Shown: positions 51,510 through 61,979, counted from the first letter of the stretch. The stretch is 64,000 nt of DNA from JASGDC01 sp047608145 (GCA_047608145.1 JASGDC010000022.1:1-64000); one strand, 5' to 3'. Notes: a model not told the origin generated them from the sequence alone. Numbers and translations are program-made.

Positions 51510-52778
51510 TTAAATACTCACGCTTCCTGATTCTAAACCACGCTTTTTGTGCTGGTAAATCACAATAATTGCACCCACAGTAATCACAGTTTCAGTGATA
51601 CAGAAGGCCAGATAAGCCCCATTTGTACCAAATAGTTTAACTAGTGGATAAATTGTTAATAAGCCAGTAAGTAACGATAGTATTGTAATTTTTGAAGTGA
51701 TATTAGTAAACCCTAATGGCGCTAAATATAAGGCTACAAATGCTGAATTTAATGAATAACATAAGAAAGTAAGACCAATAATTAAATAACTTAAGCTTAT
51801 ATTGCCATAAGTACCACCAAAGGCTATTTTGCTAACCCATGGGCCAAGCAACCACAATAGTAAACCTAAAGCAAAACCAAAACTAGCAAACCATATTGTA
51901 GTAAACTTCAAAGAAGATTCTAAACTCTTTTTTCCTTCTCTGTTAACGTGATTTTGAAAAGCGGAAACCATAATGGTGGCTGGAATTGTCCAATATGCAT
52001 AAAGCTGATTACCTAAGTTAAATGCAACTGCTGCTGTTGTACTAATTACCGTAACTATTGGCAAAAGTACTTTATTATTTAGGGTATATCCCACTGAATT
52101 AATAAAAGCTGGGAATTGGTGCTTAAGAACCTCGATAGGCTTTAAATCACTACGATAAGTCCATATTTTATATTTAATTGTGAAAAGTAAAAAGCCACCA
52201 AAGATGAATAGTAACAATAGTCCAGGGAAAGAAATTGCTGGTCCGTTACCAAATTGAATCCATAATGCACTAATTAAATTTGCAAGAGCTTTAGGGATTA
52301 CTAAGTAATACATTAAAAAATTAGGTAAATCTGCTGCAAAAAACCACCATTTTGGTACAAAAGTTGCAACAACGGTGGCAAAGAAAGAAAGAAAAGCAAT
52401 GCCACGTTCATCAGGTGAACAAGTAAGCCAAAGTGCTATTGCAAAAAATGGCAATAAAGATAGCACTAATACTGCAGTAGATTTATAAAAACACCATAAA
52501 TATTCAAAACGACGTTTGTCAGAAGCTGGAGCAACTGTAGCGGCACCAACTAGTCCCCATCCCCAAGAAGCAACACTAGAAATAATGAATCCATAACTAT
52601 AGCCTAATCCATATCCTAAGAAAGCATGTCCGCCATAGTGTCTAGTAAAAACCATTACCGCAACTAAAGCAAAAACATTATTTAAAAGTTGTGGAAGTGC
52701 AAAATTAACAATTTTCCTAATAATTACTTTGGAATTATTTAAAAACCTAGACAAAGTACCCCCGTATACTATTGACAC
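51510..52778 (-). CDS. Wzx-like oligosaccharide flippase
   Basis: The 422-residue membrane protein has about 12 helices and the polysaccharide-export opening KIVNFALPQLLNNVFALVAVMVFTRHYG. Wzx proteins flip lipid-linked glycan repeats across the membrane. With the WbaP-type transferase and the putative polymerase this completes a Wzx/Wzy-style pathway. It is transcribed toward the epimerase. Confidence 0.85.
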   Translation of the reverse strand: MSIVYGGTLSRFLNNSKVIIRKIVNFALPQLLNNVFALVAVMVFTRHYGGHAFLGYGLGYSYGFIISSVASWGWGLVGAATVAPASDKRRFEYLWCFYKSTAVLVLSLLPFFAIALWLTCSPDERGIAFLSFFATVVATFVPKWWFFAADLPNFLMYYLVIPKALANLISALWIQFGNGPAISFPGLLLLFIFGGFLLFTIKYKIWTYRSDLKPIEVLKHQFPAFINSVGYTLNNKVLLPIVTVISTTAAVAFNLGNQLYAYWTIPATIMVSAFQNHVNREGKKSLESSLKFTTIWFASFGFALGLLLWLLGPWVSKIAFGGTYGNISLSYLIIGLTFLCYSLNSAFVALYLAPLGFTNITSKITILSLLTGLLTIYPLVKLFGTNGAYLAFCITETVITVGAIIVIYQHKKRGLESGSVSI

Positions 52779-52784
52779 TATTCC

Positions 52785-52823
52785 TAATAATTAAAAATGC
52801 TGGAGGCAATTTGCCTCCAGCAT
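52785..52823 (-). terminator. Terminator of tRNA-Ile
   Basis: ATGCTGGAGGCAA (52797-52809) and its reverse complement TTGCCTCCAGCAT (52811-52823) form a 12-13 bp hairpin, followed on the minus strand by TTTTTAATTATT. It lies 12 bases after the tRNA 3' end. Confidence 0.85.
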
Positions 52824-52834
52824 CTAATTGATAG

Positions 52835-52908
52835 TGCGCCTACCAAGACTTGAACTTGGGACCTCTTCATTATCAGTGAAGCGCTCTAACCGCCTGAGCT
52901 ATAGGCGC
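52835..52908 (-). tRNA. tRNA-Ile (anticodon GAT)
   Basis: The minus strand folds into a cloverleaf: acceptor GCGCCTA/TAGGCGC, D-arm with AGCTCAGGCGGTTAGAGC, anticodon stem CTTCA/TGAAG with loop CTGATAA (GAT, Ile), and T-loop TTCAAGT. CCA is not encoded. It is in the classic position downstream of gyrA and DUF3566 in actinobacteria. Confidence 0.97.
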
Positions 52909-52967
52909 AAGGAAAAGTTCCTTATATATCATAACCTATTTACTAGGAAATTAAAAATCCTATTAGG

Positions 52968-53456
52968 CTAGTCATCGGTCAAAGTAACACCAACGCCACC
53001 AACCATAGTAGCGGTAATGTTATAAACGAAAGCTAGCAATGCAGAAATAGCCGTCATAAAGAATACGTTAACTACACCAACTAGTGCAGAAACTGCTACA
53101 ACGTGTCCTATTGAGAATACATCTTTAGCATTAAAGTTAGTATTTTGACCTGCTACTTCCTTCATGAAGTCATCAATTTGCCCCATAATACCAGTAATAT
53201 TCATTAAAAGAATAAGGATAATACTAGCTACAACGAACATAACTAGCATCGCTACTGAAAGCAACAAAGCCACTTTTACTACTGAACCGATGTTTACACT
53301 TGAAAGTGTTAAACGGGCTCGGCGTACTTTTTCAAACTTAGTAGCTTTTGGCACAGAACTAGCCTTTTGCACACCAGAAGTACTCTTAGCTGTAGCAGTA
53401 GCCTTACGTGTCGTAGGAGAAGCCTTAGTTGCAGTAGTTTTAACAGGTGTAGACAC
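52968..53456 (-). CDS. DUF3566 membrane protein
   Basis: The 162-residue protein has a Ser/Thr/Lys/Ala-rich basic N-terminus (about 45 residues, low complexity), then RRARLTLSSVNIGSVVKVALLLSVAM and two membrane helices separated by an extracytoplasmic segment. This is the DUF3566 family, found nearly only in actinobacteria directly after gyrA. Its role is unknown. It follows gyrA by about 23 bases. Confidence 0.9.
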   Translation of the reverse strand: MSTPVKTTATKASPTTRKATATAKSTSGVQKASSVPKATKFEKVRRARLTLSSVNIGSVVKVALLLSVAMLVMFVVASIILILLMNITGIMGQIDDFMKEVAGQNTNFNAKDVFSIGHVVAVSALVGVVNVFFMTAISALLAFVYNITATMVGGVGVTLTDD

Positions 53457-53479
53457 TTTTTTCCCTTCGTTTCATCTTT

Positions 53480-56071
53480 TTAAGAAACACTGTTCGAATT
53501 CAAGGTTACCTTATTTTCGTCACTTTTTTCAGTATCTGATGATGAAGTTTGGTTATCTTCAGTTAAATTGCGTTCTGCATTTCGAGCAATAGCAATAATC
53601 TTATCTTTATCATCCATGCGTGCAAATACTACACCCATGGTGTCACGACCTTTAGCTGGTACTTCTGAAACTGTGGAACGTACTACTTTACCAGCCTCCA
53701 TCACAACAAGGACTTCATCATCTTCTTGAGTAATTAACATTCCTACAAGATCGCCACGTTTACCGTCTATTTTAGCAACTTTAATACCAATGCCACCACG
53801 ATTTTGTACCCGGTACTGATCCTCAGGAGTTCGTTTTGCATAGCCACCCTCAGTAACCACAAATACGAAAGAGTCTTTAGTAATTACATCAGCAGCAAGT
53901 AATTCATCACCCTCACGGAACTTCATACCAGTTACACCACTAGTAGCACGACCCATTGGACGTAATGCTGTGTCATCAGCAGTGAAACGAATTGATTGAC
54001 CTTTACGAGAAACCAAAATCATATCATCTTCAGAGGTAACTAAATTAGCACTTATTAATTCATCACCTTCTCGAAGATTAATCGCAATTACACCACCGCT
54101 GCGTGGTGAATCATATTCTTCTAACTTAGTTTTCTTAACTAAACCACGTTTTGTAGCAAGTACTAAATATGGAGCCTGTTGATAATCTTTAAGTTCCATA
54201 ACTTGAGCAATTTCTTCATCAGGCTGGAATGCTAGTAAATTTGCCACATGCTGACCTTTAGCATCTCGAGATGCTTCTGCAATTTCATAAGCTTTAGCGC
54301 GATAAACTCGACCAAGATTTGTAAAGAATAAAATCCAATGGTGCGTGGTAGTGACAAAGAATTGCTCTACTACGTCATCACCTTTAAGCTGCGCACCTTT
54401 AATACCTCGACCACCACGATGTTGTGAGCGATAGTTATTACTATTAGTGCGTTTAACATAGCCACTACGAGTAATAGTTATTACCATTTCTTCTTCTGGA
54501 ATTAAATCTTCCATACTTACATCACTATCGAAGCCTTGCAAAATCTTAGTACGGCGATCATCACCATATTTATCAACAATTTCACCAAGTTCATCTTTGA
54601 TAATTTTTGCCTGTAGTTCTGGCTTTGCCAAAATTTCTTGATAACCTTCAATTTCCTTTTGCAAAGCATCGTGATCATCAATAATCTTTTGACGTTCTAA
54701 AGCTGCGAGTTGACGTAATTGCATTGCTAGAATCGCACGTGCTTGAATATCATCAATATCCAGTAAGTCCATCAATCCAATACGAGCTACATCTGCTGAA
54801 GCAGAAGCTCTAATTAAAGCAATTACTTCATCAAGCATATCTAAAGCTTTTAAGTAACCACGCAAAATGTGGATACGTTCTTCAGCTTTACGTAAACGGT
54901 AAGTGGTGCGACGAACAATCACATCTAATTGATGGGTAATCCAATTACGGATAAATCCGTCAATACTAAGGGTACGCGGTACTCCATCTACAATTGCAAG
55001 CATATTAGCTGAGAAGTTTTCTTGAAGCTGCGTATGCTTGTAAAGGTTATTTAATACCACTTTTGCCACTGCATCACGCTTTAGGATAATTACCAAACGT
55101 TGCCCAGTACGTCCTGAAGACTCGTCACGAATATCAGCAATACCTTGAACTTTGCCATCTTTAACTAAATCAGCAATTTTTTGTGCCAAGTTATCTGGGT
55201 TAACCTGATATGGAAGTTCTGTAACTACCAGGCAAGTACGACCTTGAATTTCTTCAATTTCTACAACAGCACGCATAGTAATAGAACCGCGTCCAGTGCG
55301 ATATGTTTCTTTGATACCTTTACGACCTAAGATAGTAGCGCCCATTGGAAAATCTGGTCCTTGGATACGCTCAATTAATGCTTCTTGAGTTTCTTCTGCA
55401 TCAGCATCAGGATTTTCAAGACACCAGTTAACTCCAGCTGCCAATTCGCGTAAATTATGTGGTGGAATATTAGTGGCCATACCCACAGCAATACCACTAG
55501 AACCGTTAGCTAGTAGATTAGGGAAACGTGATGGTAATACCGCTGGTTCTTGCTCTTTACCATCATAGTTCGGCTGAAAATCGACAGTCTCTTGGTCAAT
55601 TTCACGAACCATTTCCATTGCAAGCTGTTCCATTTTACATTCGGTATAACGAGAAGCTGCTGCAGCATCATTACCAGCAGAACCAAAGTTACCTTGTCCA
55701 TCTACTAACGGATAACGCATATTCCATGGCTGTACTAGACGTACTAGAGCATCGTAAATAGCACTATCACCATGTGGGTGGAACTTACCCATAACGTCAC
55801 CGACGACACGAGAACATTTGTTATAACCACGATCTGGACGATAACCACCATCGTACATTGCATAAAGCACACGTCGATGCACTGGCTTTAACCCATCTCG
55901 AACATCTGGCAAAGCACGACCGACAATTACCGCCATCGCATAATCTAGGTACGAAGTTTGCATCTCCTGTTTAAGATCAACTTGCATGACTTTGTCATGT
56001 TCATCACTTTTCAGGCTTTCAGTAATCTCGTTTTCGATTTCTTCGTTATTGTTATTAATCTCGTCGCTCAC
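53480..56071 (-). CDS. gyrA: DNA gyrase subunit A
   Basis: The 863-residue protein has the catalytic Tyr in AAASRYTECKME, the quinolone-determining region KFHPHGDSAIYDALVRLVQ with Ser and Asp at the usual susceptibility positions, and C-terminal GyrA beta-pinwheel repeats with the box QHRGGRGIKG. A Ser/Asn-rich tail of about 30 residues follows. It starts at GTG 56071, 11 bases after gyrB. With GyrB it introduces negative supercoils. Confidence 0.97.
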   Translation of the reverse strand: MSDEINNNNEEIENEITESLKSDEHDKVMQVDLKQEMQTSYLDYAMAVIVGRALPDVRDGLKPVHRRVLYAMYDGGYRPDRGYNKCSRVVGDVMGKFHPHGDSAIYDALVRLVQPWNMRYPLVDGQGNFGSAGNDAAAASRYTECKMEQLAMEMVREIDQETVDFQPNYDGKEQEPAVLPSRFPNLLANGSSGIAVGMATNIPPHNLRELAAGVNWCLENPDADAEETQEALIERIQGPDFPMGATILGRKGIKETYRTGRGSITMRAVVEIEEIQGRTCLVVTELPYQVNPDNLAQKIADLVKDGKVQGIADIRDESSGRTGQRLVIILKRDAVAKVVLNNLYKHTQLQENFSANMLAIVDGVPRTLSIDGFIRNWITHQLDVIVRRTTYRLRKAEERIHILRGYLKALDMLDEVIALIRASASADVARIGLMDLLDIDDIQARAILAMQLRQLAALERQKIIDDHDALQKEIEGYQEILAKPELQAKIIKDELGEIVDKYGDDRRTKILQGFDSDVSMEDLIPEEEMVITITRSGYVKRTNSNNYRSQHRGGRGIKGAQLKGDDVVEQFFVTTTHHWILFFTNLGRVYRAKAYEIAEASRDAKGQHVANLLAFQPDEEIAQVMELKDYQQAPYLVLATKRGLVKKTKLEEYDSPRSGGVIAINLREGDELISANLVTSEDDMILVSRKGQSIRFTADDTALRPMGRATSGVTGMKFREGDELLAADVITKDSFVFVVTEGGYAKRTPEDQYRVQNRGGIGIKVAKIDGKRGDLVGMLITQEDDEVLVVMEAGKVVRSTVSEVPAKGRDTMGVVFARMDDKDKIIAIARNAERNLTEDNQTSSSDTEKSDENKVTLNSNSVS

Positions 56072-56082
56072 CTATTGCTCCT

Positions 56083-58062
56083 TTAAACGTCCAAAAAGCG
56101 AACGTCTTTTGCGTTCTGCTGAATGAATTGACGACGTGATTCCACATCATCACCCATTAGAACACTAAATACGGCATCAACAACAGCTGCATCTTCTACC
56201 GTAATTTGCTTTAAAATTCGATGTTCTGGGTCCATGGTAGTGTCCCATAGTTCCTGATAATCCATCTCACCAAGACCTTTATAGCGTTGAATACCATTTT
56301 CCTTTGGTAATCGCTTACTCTCTGCCTTGCCAGCTTCTAGTTTTTCATCACGTTCTTGGTCAGTATAAACATAATCATGATCTGCGTTAGTCCACTTAAT
56401 ACGATAAAGTGGTGGCTGAGCTAAGTATACATAACCACCTTCAATTAGTGGGCGCATGTAACGGAAAATCAAAGTTAATAGTAAAGTCGTAATATGCTGA
56501 CCGTCTACATCGGCATCTGCCATTAAAACAATCTTGTGATAACGCAGTTTTTCAATATCAAAATCTTCTCCGATACCAACACCAAAGCTAGCAATCATTG
56601 ACTGAACTTCTTTATTTGAAAGGGCTTTATCAAGACGTGCACGCTCAACATTCAAAATTTTACCGCGTAGTGGCAAAATTGCTTGCGTGCTTGGATTGCG
56701 ACCTTGTTTTGCTGAACCACCTGCAGAGTCACCCTCTACAATATAGATTTCACAGTCAGCTGGCACTTTAGATGAACAGTCAGCTAATTTACCAGTCATC
56801 CCTAATCCACCATCCATTAAGCCTTTACGGCGAGTAGTCTCACGAGCTTTACGAGCTGCGATTCGAGCTTCAGCTGCTGAAATAGCTTTACGGATAATAA
56901 TTCGAGCCTCATTAGGATTACGATCAAACCAGTCAGTTAGCTCCTCATTTACTGTCTTTTGAACAAAGGTACGAGCTTCTGAGTTACCAAGTTTAGTCTT
57001 AGTCTGTCCTTCAAACTGTGGTTCAGAAAGTTTAATAGAAATAACAGCAGTTAAACCTTCACGGATATCGTCTCCAGTCAGGTTATCTTGCTTTTCCTTC
57101 AAGATACCTTTTTCACGAGCATAACGATTCACTAAGGCAGTCAAAGCCGTGCGGAAACCTTCTTCGTGGGTACCACCCTCATGGGTGTTAATAGTATTAG
57201 CGAAAGTATGTACAGACTCCGAATATGCAGTAGTCCATTGTAAAGCTAACTCTAGTGAAATCTTATTTTCAGTATCTTCTTTTTCAATATCAATTACTCC
57301 GTCGTGAAGTACTTCAGCTTTTTTAGTTTTATTAAGATACTTTACATAGTCAACAAGACCGTCATCATACTTGTAAACTACTTTTTTTGGCTTTTCAGTT
57401 TCAGTTGAATCTACTTCATCGCCTGAATTACGTTCATCAATTAATGTAATCTGCAAACCTTTATTCAAAAATGCATACTGCTGAAAACGTGAACGAATAG
57501 TTTCATAGTCAAAATCTACAGTTTCAAAAATTTCAGGATCTGGATAAAAAGTTATAGTAGTACCAGTTTCCTCAGTAGTATCCCATTTCTGCAATGGGGC
57601 TACTGGATTACCACCATTAGTGTATTCCTGAGTCCAAACAAAACCTTGACGTTTAACAGCCACATCAAGCTTTCTAGAAAGTGCGTTTACTACCGAAGAA
57701 CCTACACCATGTAGCCCACCTGATACTGCGTAACCGCCACCACCGAATTTACCACCGGCGTGGAGTACTGTTAGCACTACTTCTACAGTAGATTTTTTTT
57801 CTATCGGGTGCATATCAACTGGGATACCACGACCATTATCAGAGATTTGGCAACCACCATCGGCAAGTAAAGTTACTTCAATCTCATCACATTCGCCTGC
57901 AAGAGCTTCGTCAACTGAGTTATCGACAATTTCCCAGACCAAGTGGTGTAAACCACGTGAACTAGTAGAACCAATATACATACCTGGGCGCTTGCGTACC
58001 GCTTCTAGACCTTCTAGAACGGTAATATCACTCGCACCGTATTCGTGTTCAGTTTCTGTCAC
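56083..58062 (-). CDS. gyrB: DNA gyrase subunit B
   Basis: The 659-residue protein has the GHKL ATPase domain (EIVDNSVDEALAG, SDNGRGIPV, GGLHGVGSSVVNALS) and the TOPRIM domain with EGDSAGGSAKQGR and MADADVDGQH. The length is normal for actinobacteria. It starts at GTG 58062 after AAGGAG. It is upstream of gyrA in the usual operon. Confidence 0.97.
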   Translation of the reverse strand: MTETEHEYGASDITVLEGLEAVRKRPGMYIGSTSSRGLHHLVWEIVDNSVDEALAGECDEIEVTLLADGGCQISDNGRGIPVDMHPIEKKSTVEVVLTVLHAGGKFGGGGYAVSGGLHGVGSSVVNALSRKLDVAVKRQGFVWTQEYTNGGNPVAPLQKWDTTEETGTTITFYPDPEIFETVDFDYETIRSRFQQYAFLNKGLQITLIDERNSGDEVDSTETEKPKKVVYKYDDGLVDYVKYLNKTKKAEVLHDGVIDIEKEDTENKISLELALQWTTAYSESVHTFANTINTHEGGTHEEGFRTALTALVNRYAREKGILKEKQDNLTGDDIREGLTAVISIKLSEPQFEGQTKTKLGNSEARTFVQKTVNEELTDWFDRNPNEARIIIRKAISAAEARIAARKARETTRRKGLMDGGLGMTGKLADCSSKVPADCEIYIVEGDSAGGSAKQGRNPSTQAILPLRGKILNVERARLDKALSNKEVQSMIASFGVGIGEDFDIEKLRYHKIVLMADADVDGQHITTLLLTLIFRYMRPLIEGGYVYLAQPPLYRIKWTNADHDYVYTDQERDEKLEAGKAESKRLPKENGIQRYKGLGEMDYQELWDTTMDPEHRILKQITVEDAAVVDAVFSVLMGDDVESRRQFIQQNAKDVRFLDV

Positions 58063-58224
58063 TTTTTAGGCTCCTTGAATAAAAGACAATCTTTATCAAT
58101 TTTACCTTATTTCACCATATCTTTAACGCTTATCAGCAATAAGAAGACACCAAAATTAGTAGGAAAAACTTAAAATTTTCATAATAAAAAAGTCTATAAA
58201 AAATCAAAGATAATTCTTAAAAAA

Positions 58225-58704
58225 TTATCCATAAGTATCTCTTGGACCACGTCCACTTACATGACGGATACCTTTGCGCCAACTTGGAGCATTAGGGCCA
58301 ATAAATTTAATAGTTCTAACTAACTCTTTACCTAAACGTTCATTAATTTTAGAAATAAAATCATACTGCATTAATCGAAGCTGAGTAGCTCGGGCTGTTG
58401 AGTCACATTTAACAGTTAATATCCCAGCTTCAAAACTTTGGACTTTAGTAAACTGAGCATTAGTTTTACCAACAAAATTTTCCCAGTTTTCAAAAACATT
58501 ACCAATATCGATACTTTCTTTCCAACCACGATCCGTAATGATATTTTCTATTAAATTCCCAATTTCTTGTGGGTCTCTAGAAGTAGTAGGGGACAATTGA
58601 TAATAATAATTTTTAGGAGCAACTTTTTTTATACCGCGCTTTTTTGTAGAGTTTTTAATTCGGTTGTAGAGCACAAACCGAGCATCAAGATTATCGTTAC
58701 TCAT
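58225..58704 (-). CDS. DciA/DUF721 family protein
   Basis: The 159-residue protein has a basic N-terminal half and the DUF721 domain (NVFENWENFVGKTNAQFTKVQSFEAGILTVKCDSTARATQLRL). DciA proteins load the replicative helicase DnaB in bacteria without DnaC/DnaI. ATG 58704 overlaps the recF stop by eight bases and is preferred over a longer frame reaching 58743. The position between recF and gyrB is standard in actinobacteria. Confidence 0.92.
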   Translation of the reverse strand: MSNDNLDARFVLYNRIKNSTKKRGIKKVAPKNYYYQLSPTTSRDPQEIGNLIENIITDRGWKESIDIGNVFENWENFVGKTNAQFTKVQSFEAGILTVKCDSTARATQLRLMQYDFISKINERLGKELVRTIKFIGPNAPSWRKGIRHVSGRGPRDTYG

Positions 58705-59842
58705 CAACAATCTCCCCATACTGGATTTTAATTTTCTTACCAACTAATATTTCTGGGATATCTGCTGCCACTGCAGCCGTGATAATTACTTGCTCCGCAT
58801 TTTTGATATAGTTTGCCAATTTTTCTCTGCGTACCTGATCTAATTCAGCAAAAACATCATCTAAAATTAGAATTGGCTCACCACCTGTATCACTAGTGTC
58901 ACGTAATAGCATGTAACAAGCTAATTTCAATGCTAGTGCCACTGACCAAGATTCGCCATGAGAAGCATAACCTTTAGCTGGTAATCCGCCTAAAATAATC
59001 TCTAGATCATCACGATGCGGTCCCACTACTGAAACTCCACGCTCAATTTCTACTGGAAAACGATATCGCATCCGTTCCATAATAATTTCTTTGAGCTCAG
59101 AAATTTCCATATCTGCGTTGACATCTTCCAGAGAAGTAGCGTACTTAAGTTTCACATCTTTACATTGGTCAGTAAAAGCTGCATAGGCACTTTCTACGTA
59201 AGGTTCTAACCGTTTCAACATTTGTAATCTGGCTGACAGTAAAACTGCTCCAGCTTGCGCTGCTTGTTCATTCCAAATTTCAAAAGAAGCTTGGTTAATA
59301 CTCATACCTTCAGCTCGTGCTTTTTTAGCCTGTTTAATCAACGCATTACGCTGTTTCAAAGCTTTTTCATAGTCTTGGCGTACTCCAGCAAAACGTGGTG
59401 CAATTGCCACCAGCATTTCGTCAATAAAACGACGACGTGTAGCTGGATCACCTTTAACTAAACTTAAATCTTCTGGTGCAAAAAGCACAGTAGCAACCAT
59501 ACCGAGAATTTCTCGAGTGCGAGTGAAAGACCCTCGGTTAACACGAGCTCTATTAGCTTTATATGCATTAAGTTCTAATTCAACTAACGCGGTTTTATTA
59601 GCTCGTTTTACTCGTGCTCGAATTACACTTTGCTCAAAAATTTCAGCTGAAGTAGCTCGAATTAAAATTTTATCTTTTGCTACTCGATGAGATGAAAGAT
59701 GGGCAAGATAACCTAGTGCTTCCACTAGGTTAGTCTTACCCATCCCATTAAAACCAGTTAGGACGTTAATCCCTTTAGCTAGTTCCAATTCCGCAGTTTC
59801 ATAATTACGAAATTGATACAAGCTCAGATGTTCAACCTGCAA
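58697..59842 (-). CDS. recF: DNA replication and repair protein RecF
   Basis: The 381-residue SMC-like ATPase has Walker A GFNGMGKTNLVEALGY, the signature-region KGYASHGESWSVALALKLA and Walker B EPILILDDVFAELD. RecF helps RecA loading at gaps. It starts at TTG 59842, two bases after the gnd stop, with no clear ribosome binding site, so translation may be coupled to gnd. Confidence 0.95.
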   Translation of the reverse strand: MQVEHLSLYQFRNYETAELELAKGINVLTGFNGMGKTNLVEALGYLAHLSSHRVAKDKILIRATSAEIFEQSVIRARVKRANKTALVELELNAYKANRARVNRGSFTRTREILGMVATVLFAPEDLSLVKGDPATRRRFIDEMLVAIAPRFAGVRQDYEKALKQRNALIKQAKKARAEGMSINQASFEIWNEQAAQAGAVLLSARLQMLKRLEPYVESAYAAFTDQCKDVKLKYATSLEDVNADMEISELKEIIMERMRYRFPVEIERGVSVVGPHRDDLEIILGGLPAKGYASHGESWSVALALKLACYMLLRDTSDTGGEPILILDDVFAELDQVRREKLANYIKNAEQVIITAAVAADIPEILVGKKIKIQYGEIVDE

Positions 59843-59844
59843 AA

Positions 59845-60738
59845 CTACTTTTTGTCGTTCTTCTTAACTTCGTGACCACCAAATTGATTACGCAATGCAG
59901 CAACTGCCTTCATTGCAGGTGAGTCATCTTGACGAGAAGCGAAACGTGCAAATAGTGATGCAGTAATTGCTGGCATTGGTACTGCTTCTGCAATAGATTC
60001 TTCAACAGTCCAACGGCCTTCACCAGAATCTTCTGCATAACCTTCAATCTCAGCTAGGTCTGGATCTTCTTCAAGAGCCTTAACCAATAAATCAAGTAAC
60101 CAAGAACGAACTACTGTACCACGCTGCCATGCGCGGAAAGTACCGTGTACATCTTTAATGATGTCTTTCTTTGCAAGTAATTCATAGCCTTCTGCATAAG
60201 ACTGCATCAAACCATACTCAATACCATTGTGTACCATCTTTGCGTAGTGTCCAGCTCCAATATCGCCTACATGGACGAAGCCTTCTTCACGTGGGCCTTC
60301 AGGACGTAGTGCATCAAATACTGGCATTACAGTTTCAACATCTTCGTCGTTACCGCCGCACATTAGACCATAACCTTCTGTCTTACCCCAGACACCACCA
60401 GAAACACCACAGTCTAAGAAGTGAATACCATCTTTTTCAAGTAATTCTGCGTGACGAATATCTTCCGTGAAACGTGAGTTACCACCATCAATAATGATGT
60501 CGCCCTTTTTCATAGAAGATGCAAGTTCAGTAATTACACTGTCAGTAATCTTTCCTGCTGGAACCATTACCCAAACGATTGCATTATCTTCACGAACTTT
60601 TTCAACTAGTTCATCAAGAGATTTAACATCTGAAACCTCTGGATTCTGATCGTAACCAGTAACTTTAATTCCATTGCTACGTAGGCGGTCACGCATGTTA
60701 CCGCCCATTTTACCTAGACCTACAAGTCCGATATGCAT
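59845..60738 (-). CDS. gnd: 6-phosphogluconate dehydrogenase, short (GndA/YqeC) type
   Basis: The 297-residue protein begins with the Rossmann motif MHIGLVGLGKMGGNM and contains LDCGVSGGVWGKTEGYGLMCGG and the substrate lysine region HYAKMVHNGIEYGLMQ. The short form (about 300 residues rather than 470) is often NAD-dependent. Its place between dnaN and recF is typical of actinobacteria. The ribosome binding site AGAGGA precedes ATG 60738. Confidence 0.95.
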   Translation of the reverse strand: MHIGLVGLGKMGGNMRDRLRSNGIKVTGYDQNPEVSDVKSLDELVEKVREDNAIVWVMVPAGKITDSVITELASSMKKGDIIIDGGNSRFTEDIRHAELLEKDGIHFLDCGVSGGVWGKTEGYGLMCGGNDEDVETVMPVFDALRPEGPREEGFVHVGDIGAGHYAKMVHNGIEYGLMQSYAEGYELLAKKDIIKDVHGTFRAWQRGTVVRSWLLDLLVKALEEDPDLAEIEGYAEDSGEGRWTVEESIAEAVPMPAITASLFARFASRQDDSPAMKAVAALRNQFGGHEVKKNDKK

Positions 60739-60780
60739 AATTATTTTCCTCTCATTAACTTTTATTAATTTTTAAAATCT

Positions 60781-61902
60781 TTATACTCGTACCGGCATTA
60801 CTAAATAACGATACTCTGCTGCTTCTTCACCATCGATATGTTTTTGTCCAGAAATTACAGATGCCTTCTGTGCAGTCGTAAAGGATAGTCGGACAAATTG
60901 GGTATTAAAAACATTTAAGCTTTCTACAAGATACTGGTGATTATAAGCAACTTTAATATCTTCACCGACTAAATGTGCCTCAATAGTTTCTGAAGCTTGA
61001 GCTTCTTCACCAGTACCTGCACTTAAAGTTAATTTTCCATTAGTGAAGTCTAAGTGAATTGGAGTATTTTTTTCTGCTACTAAGGAAACACGAGATGCAG
61101 CTTCTGATAGCTCTCGAGTACTAACGACTGCATGTGTTGGTGTTTCTTTAGGAAACAATGAACGTACTGGTGGATATTTTCCATCAACTAATAATGAAGT
61201 TATCCTTTTACCATCTTTTTTAAAACCAATAATTGCATTAGCAGCCCCAGAAGTATCAATTGCAATATCAATTGCACCACCTGTAGCCATACTTTTAGCT
61301 ACTTCATGCAAAGTCTTAGCTTTGATGAGTACACTACCTTCAAAATTAGTTTCCGGATCCCAATACAAAGTACGCATTGCCAAACGGTAGCGATCTGTCG
61401 CAAGCAATGTAATTTTATCGTTTTCAATTTCCATCAAAATACCAGTCAAAATTGGCAATGAGTCTTCTCGACTAGCAGCAATAACTACTTGAGAAACTGC
61501 TTGTGAAAATTCTTCAGATCTAACTTGTCCTGTACTTTCTGGGAATGCTGGGAGATTAGGATACTCTTCAACTGGCATTGCAGCTAAGGTGAAGCTAGAA
61601 ACACCACAGTGTAGCTCGATTTTATTACCGTTTTGCTCAATTTCTACTGGAGCGGCTGGAAGTTTCTTGGCGATATCTGCTAGTAAACGCCCAGAAACTA
61701 GAATTTCACCCTGAGTACTGACAGCAGCTTCAATAGTGATACGTGCAGAAGTTTCATAATCAAAACCACTTAATGAAATGGAGTTATCTTCTGTAGTAAT
61801 CAACACTCCAGCTAAAATTGGTAGCGGTGGACGTTGTGCTAAAGAACGAGCTGTCCATGAAACTGCTTCAGAGAGTAGATCACGATCAACTTTGAATTTC
61901 AT
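60781..61902 (-). CDS. dnaN: DNA polymerase III beta subunit (sliding clamp)
   Basis: The 373-residue protein has three clamp domains, with segments ATDRYRLAMR in the second and the C-terminal YRYLVMPVRV that ends most DnaN proteins. ATG 61902 is preferred, since AAAAGG lies seven bases upstream. The ATG at 61908 would leave a one-base gap. It is preceded by oriC. Confidence 0.97.
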   Translation of the reverse strand: MKFKVDRDLLSEAVSWTARSLAQRPPLPILAGVLITTEDNSISLSGFDYETSARITIEAAVSTQGEILVSGRLLADIAKKLPAAPVEIEQNGNKIELHCGVSSFTLAAMPVEEYPNLPAFPESTGQVRSEEFSQAVSQVVIAASREDSLPILTGILMEIENDKITLLATDRYRLAMRTLYWDPETNFEGSVLIKAKTLHEVAKSMATGGAIDIAIDTSGAANAIIGFKKDGKRITSLLVDGKYPPVRSLFPKETPTHAVVSTRELSEAASRVSLVAEKNTPIHLDFTNGKLTLSAGTGEEAQASETIEAHLVGEDIKVAYNHQYLVESLNVFNTQFVRLSFTTAQKASVISGQKHIDGEEAAEYRYLVMPVRV

Positions 61903-61979
61903 ACGCATGCCTTTTCTAGAATTTAAGTCTTTTATGATTAGTTTACCAGTCAGGGCAGATAAAAGTGCCTAGTCGCATA

